From the NCBI RefSeq assembly GCF_004193775.1, contig NC_041002.1:12870485-12934484 (forward strand): a DNA stretch of 64,000 nucleotides. The letters are read 5' to 3'. The notes beneath the pieces were generated by a model. The model ran no database searches. It was not told the DNA's origin and saw nothing but the letters and a program-made list of their open reading frames with translations. Below are positions 45,001-54,915 of this stretch, in pieces. Both the position numbers and the translations under genes were made by a program. The DNA comes from Glycine soja. Lineage: Eukaryota; Streptophyta; Magnoliopsida; Fabales; Fabaceae. Position 1 is the stretch's first letter. Every line of letters starts with the position of its first letter.

Positions 45001-46490
45001 TGTAACCACTCACCAAAAATGAAAGGAAGATGCTCAGAAAAAGGGAAAAGAAGGGGATTAACACTTCATAATGCAATGATGTAAATGAAATCATTGAGAG
45101 AAAAATATAAATTAAAAACTTTAATAATGTAATGTACCTTTTAGAAGATAGTAGCATCAACCTTCAAGAATAACTATTCAGTCTCATGAGAAGCAACCAA
45201 TTTCCAATTCTGTACCCTTTTATTTCATATCAAGACTGATTAGGCACCAACACAAAATGATTACATACCCTTGATTTTCTTTTGGTTAAGCATTTTCTTC
45301 TTTGATTAAGAGTTTTTAGACCCAGACACCTCTTTATCAAAGCACCTTGCAAATCAATAAGCTGCAAAGTTAAAACAAATGATCCACATCATGCCAAATA
45401 TAACAATATCTCTTCAACCATAAAAATCATTTCAATGGATCTTGCTCTTAGAAATTTTTGAACACACCAAAAGATTTGTGGTTCTAATTTTCTCAATTGA
45501 GTTGACTTCACAACAACTAAAAAGAGCTTAATTCTATAAATTGAAAATTGTAATACTTAATTTCAGCAAAAGGCAAGAATATTGACCACTGTAGATCGAA
45601 GAGTCAAAGATCTTACACCAGCAAAGGGAAAACCATCTCGGGTCTTTAACAAATGAGAATGGAAGCTCCTGAAAAAAAGAAGCCGACATTGTGAAGCAAG
45701 CTTGGTGAGGAACTAATGGGGTATCAAAATGCAAATATGGGTGTTTATGAAAAAGTTAATTACATATCCATGATGTAAGATCCAATTTCAAATTTTAATT
45801 GGAAAGTAAAGTAAGCAAATGTTTCCAACTGAAAATAACATAAACATGTATCTTGCAATTTATATTCTTAATTTGAAACTCAAAGCAGCAGGCCAAAAAT
45901 GCATAACATAATGGCAGGGAAATTAAACTCAAAACCTCAAACATTGACATAATTAACAAAAAAAAAGAACTTAAAGAGAGCTGTTATAGTGACCTCAGTG
46001 CAAGGTTAATGATGGTTAGTTGCCAACTATTCTTCGTTGCTAGAGGTGCTGCTTTGATCTCATGCCAGCGGTTAATGAATTTACTAAGCTCCCCGTGTTA
46101 CAAAATTGTAACCTAATTTAGTCAAAAAACAAACAACATTAGAACTTTCTATAACAATGGCAAAAAAGATCAATAAAGCTATATGAATTTATTAGTCCAT
46201 GTAAGTATCCTAGGAAACAATATAGAAAGTCCACCCCTGTTGAAAATTATCCATTCTATTGGTCCAAGAAATTGCAGCTCAATTGTTGAGAAGAGAAAAA
46301 CATGTCGAGAGCACAATGATTGAAAAGCCATCAAAATTTAATTTTACATCTATAATTCACTTTCTATACTGTATTTTCTAAATTTAGGCCTAAATAGTAA
46401 AAGGAAACAATTCCAGCAAATTTGAAGGAAATGAAATAAGAAATAAAAAATAAACCAAATCGATCGCAAACAGATGAATGAAGAATTAAT
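42050..46490. other. Helitron interior without assignable genes
   Basis: Mostly AT-rich DNA with short frames. Exon-like pieces bounded by AG and GT on the minus strand occur near 45610-45670 and 44720-44830. Neither could be tied to a known gene. Confidence 0.4.
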
Positions 46491-46495
46491 CTTAC

Positions 46496-46695
46496 CTGCC
46501 AAACCGTTAATGCATTTTGATTAGCTCCTTTTGAACCTTTTGGTTGTACATTGACACAAACGTAGAGGACCCTTTTAACATGACCCTGGCCCTACCATGT
46601 TCACATGCACCATCGTCATTATTATGGTTACATTCAGATTCCACATCATGCACCTTCCCTACAAATGAAACATGACAACTGCAACACCCTCCCAT
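46496..46695 (-). pseudogene. Captured first exon of a PP2C-type protein phosphatase gene
   Basis: From ATG at 46695 the minus strand reads MGGCCSCHVSFVGKV, an acidic stretch, then ARVMLKGSSTFVSMYNQ. After a one-base frameshift it reads GSKGANQNALTVW and ends at a clear splice donor (CAG|GTAAG, 46491-46496). This matches the N-terminus of plant PP2C phosphatases that start MGGC and continue LQGSS...SMYTQQGRKGINQDA. Only the first exon is present and the frame is broken, so it is a captured fragment. The catalytic metal-binding part of the phosphatase is absent. Confidence 0.75.
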
Positions 46696-46783
46696 GTCTT
46701 ACATGCACAACAAAAATTTCCAAAATATAAAGAGGGCCCGACAAATTTTAACAACTCCTTCTCCAGCAGTCTCGAACCCACCC

Positions 46784-47070
46784 GATTAAATATCAGACCT
46801 CTCATGTCAACGGCCATTAGAATCCCATCTTTGTATTTGATAGCGACTACAAAGGATCCAGTCACGTATGGGTGCCTAAGGGTTAAAACGAAAATTAGTG
46901 CAAAGAAATATGCAAAAACCAGATTAAATATCAGACCTCCCATGTTAGAGGCCATTAGAATCCCATCTTTGTATTTGATAGCGACTACAGAGGATCCAGT
47001 CACGTATGGGTACCTAAGGGTTAAAACGAAAATTAGGGCAAAGAAATATGCATTTAAGAGTAAAATCAAA
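46784..47070 (-). pseudogene. Captured proteasome beta-subunit exon (PSMB4/PBG1 type), duplicated in tandem
   Basis: The minus strand contains PYVTGSSVVAIKYKDGILMA followed by SNMGG, closely resembling the plant 20S proteasome subunit beta type-4 (PYVTGTSVIAIKYKDG). It occurs twice, in two 138-bp units (46784-46921 and 46922-47059). In each unit the exon of about 77 bp is bounded by an AG acceptor and a GT donor, with the same flanking intron pieces. Both copies have amino-acid changes (DMGG to NMGG; DMRG). The rest of the gene is missing. It lies directly upstream of the PP2C fragment in the same orientation, as in Helitrons that collect several gene pieces. Confidence 0.82.
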
Positions 47071-47296
47071 CCCTAAAATCGAAAAAGTGAGCATCATCAT
47101 AACCTATCATATATTGCAGCAAAAGAAGGTGAAGCCCTACTCCATCTTCTTCCTCCTTAGAACCATTATTCGTCCAGCAAGAGAGACTACAGTGACACTG
47201 TTGGGTTAATGAAAGGGTTTCCTTTTTGTTCTATCAATAAAAATCTCGATCTCTCCGTGGAAAACAGAAAATGCAACACGCATAGGAAAGAGATGA

Positions 47297-48898
47297 TGTT
47301 GGATTGAGTGGCCTCAGAATAATTAAGAATGGGGAGTTGAATTAATTATTCCTAAACCTTTACTAATTAAAAATTCACTCTTCTAAGGCTTTTACTAAAT
47401 TGTTAAGAGAATGAGGAGTAGAAGAGAAACTTAACAGAAAGTAAAAGCGGGAATTAAATGCACAGCGAAAAGTAAAAGAGTAGGGAAGAAAGAGATAAAC
47501 ACACAAGAGTTTTTATACTGGTTTGGCAACAACTCGTGCCTACATCCAGTCCCCAAGCGACCTACTGTTCTTGAGATTTCTTTCAACCTTGTAAAAATCC
47601 TTTTACAAGCAAAGATCCACAAGGGATGTACCCTCCCTTGTTCTCTTTGAACCTAGTGGATGTACCCTCCACTAGAACTGATCCACAAGAGATGTACCCT
47701 CTCTTGTTCTCAGTCAAACCCAAGTAGATGTACCCTCTACTTTTACCACAAAGGATGTACCCTCCAATGTGTTAAGACAAAGATCTCAGACTGTTAAACC
47801 TTTGATACTTTGTGAATGGGGATACAAAAGAATTCTCAGGCAGTTAGTCCTTTGAATACTTTTGTATAAGGGAATGGGAAGAATCAAAAGAATTATCAGA
47901 CTGTGTCGTTTTGAATTCTTTGACAAGGGAGAAAGGAGACACAAAAGAATTCATGCGGTTAGTCCTTTGTTCTTTTGGAAAAGGGAGAAGAGAGACACAA
48001 AAAGAATTCAGGCGGTTAGTCCTTGGCGAATTCTTTTTGGCAAAGGGAGAATGGAATGAAAAAGATGAATAGCACAAGTTTTTGAACAGAGAACTTTTCT
48101 TGAAAGAGAAAGTTTTGAACAAAAACTTTTAGAAAGATGAAGAGAAGATGAAACAGAAAAACTGTTGGAAGAGATGAAAGAAAACATTGAAAGATGATTG
48201 AAAGAGATGATTGAGATAATTGAATTTTTCATGCCAAGGTCATATATTTATAGTTTCTTGATGACTCAAGTCAAAACTTGTAACTCTTGGCAATTCCTTT
48301 AAAAGTAATCACTTAAAAAGATATGACTTTTGAAAGAATCTTCAGAAACAAGTCACTTGAAGAAATGTGACTTTTGGAAATGAATTTTTTGAAAAACAGT
48401 CACTGGTAATCGATTACCATAAAGGTGTAATCGATTACACATCAATAGATGTGACTCTTCATTTTAAATTTTGAAAATCTTAACGTTTTAAAAACACTGG
48501 TAATCGATTACATGATTATGGTAATCGATTACAGCTTTGTAAATCAATTTGAAAAACAATGCTGGCTACTGGTAATCGATTACTACCTTCTGGTAATCGA
48601 TTACCAAAGAGTAAAACTCTTTGGTAAAAGATTTTTGTGAAAACTTCATGTGCTACTCAATGTTTTGAAAAACCTTTTAATACTTATCTTGATTGAGTCT
48701 TCTCTTGATTCTTGAATCTTGAGTCTTGAATCTTGATCTTGATTCTTCTTGATTCTTGATTCTTAATTCTTGAAACTTGATTCTTGAATCTTAAATCTTG
48801 AAACTTGAAACTTGATTCTTGAATCTTTGCTTGAAACTTTGCTTAACTCTTGATTCTTTGACATCATCAAAATAACCTTGGAAGGCATTGCTTCCACA
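47297..48898 (-). repeat. Solo Copia LTR inside the Helitron
   Basis: A 1,602-bp LTR (TGTTGG...CCACA on the plus strand) is flanked by GATGA (47292-47296) and AATGA (48899-48903), a 5-bp duplication with one change. There is no internal region. On the minus strand it has six GTAATCGATTAC palindromes (48406/48427, 48500/48521, 48572/48593), a TATA box (about 48243-48251), then a leader full of hairpins (47820-48060 and 47588-47742). A TTGATTC-type simple repeat lies at 48690-48860. It is related to the + strand solo LTR at 54916-56605. Confidence 0.82.
47588..47742 (-). repeat. Hairpin array with constant loop in the LTR leader
   Basis: Five successive perfect hairpins: 47588-47609 (CTTGTAAAA stem), 47619-47641 (ACAAGGGA), 47653-47675 (CTAGTGGA), 47685-47707 (ACAAGAGA) and 47722-47742 (AAGTAGA). 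The last four share the plus-strand loop TGTACCC while the stems change on both arms. A weaker sixth follows at 47747-47771. Confidence 0.85.
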
Positions 48899-49149
48899 AA
48901 TGAAGGCAGAGGACAAATACACGTCAACAAATGAGGCAACCACGTAGCTTAGGCATGGCTTTTTTCTTCCTCCAGCACCAACTCCCTCAACCTATGCGTC
49001 AACAAATGAAGAAGCGAAAATACACCTGTCAACAAATGAGGCAAAGACAAAATAACCAAAAAGCCAAGAAAAGGGACACGTGGCAATTTTTTAGACAGGG
49101 GCACAATAGATTTTTTCTTATACTTCTCTTTTATAATATAGGATATAGA

Positions 49150-50605
49150 TAACTAAAGATGTTTTTTTAGCAAGTATTTAATAATCAAAATAATTTGGAG
49201 GAGAAAAGTAAAGCAACTCTGTTTTTGCATGGTGTGATGTGATTGATGCAAGGCATTTTAATGATGGGTGTGTAACTAAATAGTAAAATAATGAGAAATT
49301 GAGAATTAACAAATCGGACCTACAGTTGAGAGCATAAATAAAGTTGATAATATTGTAATTGAGAGCATAATAAAGTTAATAATATTGTAATTGAGAGCAA
49401 ACAAGATAGATGCGATAAGATGTCACTGACCCCTTTCAAACACACCCCTTCTTGGGATATAATAAATGATTATTAAAGAGCTTGTGTGTCTCTAAAAAAT
49501 TTATTAGAAACCATTATATTTCCTTGATCTTGTTTAATCCTTATGTGACATTGAAACATATTAAACATTTTTAATTTATTAGAAATAATTAATAATATTC
49601 ACTTATACGTCCAGACTATTGGTATATTTGAAAATATGTTGAGCATAAAAAAATCACGTTTGAGATATAAAAGCTATAATAATTAACTTTCAAAAATCAT
49701 ATCAAAACATAAAAATTACGTCTGAAACGTAAAATCAAACACGCTATATAATAGTTTTGAACTATCTAACAATTTTTCTTGCTTCTACTCGATTTGTTTT
49801 TTGTTTTTTAATCCCAAAAGTCATGAAGTCAATTGTCCTTTCCTATTCCATTCTAATGAAAGAAAGTTGCAATTCCAGTTGTCCTTGCCTTGGTGTATGT
49901 CAGCGTGCGTGACGGAAACAAGTAATTTCTATTTGCATGCAAACTTAACCAACAATTTTCGTAGAAACCATGAATAATTACTTGTTGATTAATACTTAAA
50001 TTTTCGCATGGTTTGTGCTGGCAAATTGTGAAGCCTTTCAATTCTCTTGCAGCATTTCTTGCAATCTAAGAATTCTCACCACTAAAGTTGGATCGAAACG
50101 TTTTGTAAGTATTTTTATTGCATCTATTTCTTTGGATCATGAAAGAATCATGTGCAATACGTTCATAGTTTATAGACAAGTTGAGTCAGTTGACCACTTT
50201 GAGTATTCTACAATATACGTCAAGTTCATGAATCACGGGTTGGAAGGGAGGGTTACTATTATTCTACTTTCAATGAATAGCCATCACCCAAATGCAGTTT
50301 TTCAACAGATATTGTTCACAATCTTGTTTTGTGATGTCCTCTCTTTTAGCTAGAGCATTTGCTTGTGTTTCTTTTATGGTATGATCACTATGATGTGCCT
50401 ATATTAATTTTCATTTCCTTCAAAAAATGTCTTAGTTTCTCATTTTTTTTTATTTTTTTTGTTTTTTTATCTGTAGAAGACAGACATCAAAAAGTTTACA
50501 ATAGCTCAAGCAATCTGTTTAACCAACTGAGCTAGACTCCCCTTGATTCCTAGTTTCTCATCTATAGAGGAGTGTCCAAATATTTTTCAATTTTAGGAGT
50601 GGTCA
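49150..50605. other. Intergenic sequence between the Helitron and the methyltransferase pseudogene
   Basis: AT-rich. Open frames near 49853-50353 have no recognisable motif. A tRNA-like repeat lies at 50470-50543. No promoter element could be assigned with confidence to the pseudogene. Confidence 0.5.
50470..50543 (-). repeat. Possible tRNA-derived SINE fragment
   Basis: The minus strand reads GGGGAGTCTAGCTCAGTTGG and then TTAA, which fits the 5' part of a tRNA and its A-box. A clear B-box and a 3' tail are not seen, so this is a fragment at best. Confidence 0.35.
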
Positions 50606-51983
50606 ATGGGGAGGTCATGTTTTCCCAAATGCAAGCTTGCCAGAATAATGGGTTGGATACAGATTATTCTGGGATGGTTGGTCATCTTGGTAAGCCTTTT
50701 GAGTCTCACTAGATTCTACTCTGCAGGCTTTTTCGTCCACAATGAAGGCATATGCCAACACTTCTACAATGTGAGGGATGTTTCTGATGGTTTTGATGTC
50801 AAATCACTCTCTGATAGAGTTGGAGAAGTGATAGACAAGTTGGAAACTTTGCAGGCCAAGCTTGAGTCAAAAGTGCAAGAAATGGAGAAAAACAAAGGCA
50901 CCTAGTTGGACAAGAAGTTTTTAAAGGATCAAATAGTTAGGCCATTTCATAGTGCTAATGTTGCTCTAAGGCGGGTTCGGGTTCCGAAGGTTGATGAAGG
51001 GATGAAGTCCGCAGTGAAAGAGGATCATGTGATCAATTTTTTCATCACTGAGGAGATTAGGAAGTACATAAGCCCAAAGGAGAATAGGGTTGGTAAGATC
51101 AACCTATATGGGGCAGACAAGGTTTACAACACAATAGGCCATGCTTGTGTTTTGTACAAGAAAGAGCTAGAGAAGTACATGGACTATGACATTGGCTCCT
51201 ATTGTGATGATGATTGGAATTTGGCTCAGAAGCTTATGCTTAATGGGTGTGATCCTTTGCCTAGAAGAAGGTGTTTGACAAGGGCCTCAAAGGACTACCA
51301 AAAGCCTCACCCTATCCATGAGTCACTTTGGAGACTCCCAGATCGAAGAAATGTGAGGTGGGGGAATTACCAATGCAGAAACTTTGAGTGCTTATCCAGC
51401 CAGAATCCAAAGAGGGGTTACTCAAAATGCATTGGATGTTTTGAAATGGAGAAGGAAAAGCTGAAATGGGTCTCTAATACCTCACTTGTTGTGGACTTTT
51501 TGATTAGTGATGTTTTGGCAATTAAGCCAGGAGAGGTTAGGATTGGACTAGACTATGGCATTGGAAGTGGCACCTTCGCTGCAAGAATGAGGGAGCAAAA
51601 TGTGACAATTGTCTCAACAGCACTCAACCTTGGTGCTCCTTCCAATGAGATCTCTTAGGGGTTTGGTTCCTTTGTATGTCACATTGAATCAAAGGCTTCC
51701 ATTCTTTGACAACACTATGGACTTGGTGCACACCAATGGTTTCATGGATGGTTGGATTGATCTTTTATTGTTGGATTTTATACTGTATGATTGGGATAGA
51801 ATTCTGAGATCAGGAGGTTTGTTGTGGATAGATAGGTCTTTCTGCTACAGAAAGAATTTGGAAGACTATATGTACATGTTTCTTCAATTGAGGTACAAGA
51901 AACACAAGTGGGTTATTTCTCCAAAGTCAAAGGATGAGGTATTTCTCTCTGCATTGCTGGAAAAACCTCCTAGAGCCATATGA
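50606..51983 (+). pseudogene. SAM-dependent methyltransferase-like gene (At1g29790 type), broken
   Basis: The ATG at 50606 begins a protein with one membrane segment (about residues 14-38, MGWIQIILGWLVILVSLLSL), a coiled-coil-like stretch (VGEVIDKLETLQAKLESKV), a long lumenal-type domain with many Cys, and a methyltransferase domain with motif I (RIGLDYGIGSGTFAARM) and a C-terminal LVHTNGFMDGWID...DWDRILRSGGLLWIDR. This is the plant family of Golgi-type putative methyltransferases. It is interrupted by TAG at 50903-50905 and by a frameshift, apparently a small deletion, at about 51640-51660, after which the C-terminal third continues in another frame. No introns are evident. A functional product is unlikely. 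Confidence 0.8.
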
Positions 51984-54529
51984 ACACAAACAATTTCTTG
52001 TCTTTTTTTTTTCTAATGCTTATTTATGTAGCTGTATAATTAGATATGTAACAGTAATGCAATGTGATGGCAACTTGTATTGAATCCCGGACATAAAAAT
52101 TTCTCTTCATTATCTAAGAGGGGGGAGAGAAGAAGAAAATATCATTCTCCTCACTTATAGGAATCGTCTATCATATTCTTAAGCCTAAAATAAATTAAAA
52201 TATTGTATTAAAATAATTATATTGTTTTCTGAAAGTTTATCTTTTGAGCGTTTTAGATAGAAAATTATTTATTAAATTATTATAATCAATTTTGTTTAAC
52301 ACTTATTTTTAATTAATAATAAAGTTAATTCATTTAATCATTGTTGATATTAAATAAAATTTTATTAATTTTAATTCTTAAAAAATTCTTCGCATTGAAG
52401 CAACAATTATAAGAATCGCTAACATCATTTTATAAGCAATGTCAATTTAGAAAATAATGAGGTCTTCTTATATAATTAAATATGTCAATTAACATACCAT
52501 TTTTAATTTTTTTGGTTACAAGATATAAGAGAAAATAAATAAATAAAAAATTACTAATTACTAATTAATTTTTCACATTTTTTATGTAAGCTTGTTCGAA
52601 ATACACAAAATTCAGTTTTAGCAATTTGTGTGGATTTGTCTGATTTTTATATATAAATTAATTTGAACTTGACTTCGATTTATGCTAATTATTTGCTCAC
52701 TTTAGCATATTCTAGAATCATATAGGTGTGTTTTTCAATTATTTTTATTTCCTATATTTCTTTTTCATGTTTTCACCTTGTCCCTTCATGTCAAGATATC
52801 TTATTTTGCTAATTATCTATATATAACATAGAAGTTACTCTACTAATTGCACCTTGATTTTTTTTATACTTTCTTCTTATAAATATTCCATTAATTAAAT
52901 TATTATTTTTATATACTTGTTGCTTTCATTTTTTACTTTTTATAAATTTGTTTTCTAAGCTTTTGCATGAATAAGAAAAAAAAGTTTATCAATTTGTAGT
53001 TAACAATAAAATGCATACTTTATTACATACATCAATCTAAAAAAGAGAAAAAGAAAAATATGTATTAGTACAATATATATTACTACCCATTCAAGTTGGT
53101 CTAGTGATGGAGTTTTGGGTAATACTACGAGGGCTTCGGTTCTATTTATATTATCACCATTGAACACGAAAAGAAATACATTATTAAATTATTGACAAAT
53201 TTTGTTTGTTTTTAACTTTACCCTTTTAAGTTCAATTAAAAATATATTTTGATAGTTTTTATTTAATTGATTTATATTTTTATCAATAATTTATTTTAAT
53301 TATATGTATAATGATAATATTACATATGGATACATTAATTTTTCTTATAAAAATAAATGCAATCGCATGTTGACTATAAGTCTTACTTAGTAAAGAATGA
53401 GATTATTTTATATAAAATTTTAAAGTTTCTGATAATTGTTTATTAAATGAAATAATAATTTTTTATTGAAACAACTAGGAATATAATAACCGGATTTCAA
53501 AATCAAATAATGCCTCATCTATAAAAATTGAAATATTTTGAAAAGAAACGTTTTTTAAAAAATATTTAATAAGTAATATATATTTTATTTTCTTTATTTT
53601 TAATATTTATCCTCTTTCAAAAGTGATTTTGTTTGAGAAAATACTAAACATAGCACCTCTCCAATTTTAAAGTCAATTCAATTAGCATAATATAAGTTTT
53701 AATTTTAAAAGTCATTTAAATTAGCTGTCTAAAATGATGAGAATCTAAAAACTACCCAAATACAAGGATCTATGACCAGAATAGGACCACCAAACAGTCA
53801 GTGGATACCCTCCAACAAATGGTAACAAGCACACTTAACAAAGTTTAAGTGGAGAAGGATGAAGGCACTACTAAGAATATTAATTGTTGCTGAAGGTCTA
53901 AACTAATTTGAAGGCCCATGCCAAATATGTTTTATTTTTTATTTATAATTTTTTCATTGTAATTTTGGCCCAAACTGATTTGAAGGCCCATGTCTATTTC
54001 TATCTTTTTGTTCAGATATACTGTATGTATTGGTTTTTCGTTTTCAATAAAAAAACTTTTTGACATTTGATAAAATTTGGTGAGAACTTCTCTATGGATT
54101 CCTTATTAAACCAATCTCGGACTTGACTTGTCAAGGTAATTTTTGTGACATCTATCATCAGTTATCTTCCTTTACTGGAAGTGGCGTCATCCAAAACTAC
54201 TTTGTAATTTGTATCAAACAGATACGCTCCTAGTAAAGAACACATCATAACATAAAATGTTTCTAGTCATCAAATTTTTATTTTGGATAAGCCAAAGTAT
54301 ATTATTAGTTGTGACCTAAAGTTATATAAAATTATAAATACATTATTTTTTAGTGAAATTATAAATTTATAAATATTATTAAAGTTAAAATTAAGTTATA
54401 TAATTATTAAATTTTAATATCAGTACTTTTACTATATTTTATGAGATAACAACTATGTTTATGTTTATTTATTTAATTAATAAACTTTAATACTAGTCCT
54501 TTTACTATATTTGATGGGATAACAACTAT
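51984..54529. other. AT-rich intergenic region
   Basis: No gene is recognised. It holds a possible SINE (53086-53165) and an imperfect 41-bp direct repeat (about 54422-54463 and 54495-54536) just before the MAIN-like relic. Confidence 0.6.
53086..53165 (+). repeat. Possible tRNA-derived SINE fragment
   Basis: AGTTGGTCTAGTGATGGAG resembles the A-box region, and GGCTTCGGTTCTAT, about 35 bp further, resembles a decayed B-box. TTATCACCATTGAAC follows, a pattern common in legume SINEs. Confidence 0.4.
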
Positions 54530-54915
54530 GTTTATCGAGCCTCCTCGCCGGATACCTCTAAAAGCTCCGTCAACAACAAGACCGCCTCATCCACGCCCAG
54601 AGTTTCAAACCTGTGTAATGCCCCTGTGATAGGAAGATGGATGAGACATGCCACATCGTCCAGTGTGATCATCAACTCCCCCACTAGAAGGTGGAAGGTG
54701 CTAGTCTCCCTATGTCACCTCTCCGCAAATGTGGATATAAGTCCAGGATCGCCGGTGACCACATAACACCCAATCAATGGACTTAATCCGATGCCGGCAA
54801 CAAGGCCTTCAATCCCAGGCACTGGACTCCCAAATTTATCAACTTTCCTACCGTGGGAGACCAGCTTCAACTCAGGTCGTTCTTGAGTTGAATAACACAA
54901 CATAAAAGTTAATTA
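54530..54915 (-). pseudogene. MAIN-like (plant mobile domain) pseudogene, second exon part
   Basis: On the minus strand, after an acceptor-like CTCAAG, the frame reads RPELKLVSHGRKVDKFG, ...GLISTFAER, then TGA (54716-54718) where the family has Trp, then HRETSTFHLLVGELMITLDD and VACLIHLPITGALHRF. This is the plant mobile domain (PMD) found in MAIN-like proteins and in Mutator-type transposons. It ends at TAA near 54531. The first exon is at 56606-57049 and the intron holds a solo LTR. Confidence 0.82.

Larger units (their letters stand above)
41613..49149 (-). mobile_element. Non-autonomous Helitron carrying host gene fragments
   Basis: Read on the minus strand the element begins TCTATATCCTATATTATAAA at 49149 and ends CTAG at 41613. 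Seven bases before the end is a hairpin (41624-41642; CCCGTGCG, loop TTA, CGCACAGG, one mismatch). The flanking bases are A on the 5' side and T on the 3' side, as expected for Helitron insertion between A and T without duplication. No Rep/helicase gene is present, so the element is non-autonomous. It contains fragments of a PP2C gene and a proteasome beta-subunit gene, and was later hit by a Copia solo LTR (47297-48898). The ends are judged by eye against the general plant Helitron pattern. Confidence 0.72.

Noticed and set aside
46672..47076. Plus-strand frame of 134 codons in the Helitron
   Set aside because: It is antisense to the proteasome exon duplication; the minus strand carries the recognisable motif.
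47619..47771. CRISPR-like look of the regularly spaced GATGTACCCTC repeats
   Set aside because: The repeats are hairpins inside a plant LTR leader, unit spacing varies, and no cas genes are expected in a plant genome.
50015..50353. Frame of 112 codons upstream of the methyltransferase relic
   Set aside because: There is no recognisable motif, the composition is like neighbouring AT-rich DNA, and there is no sign of splice sites or promoter.
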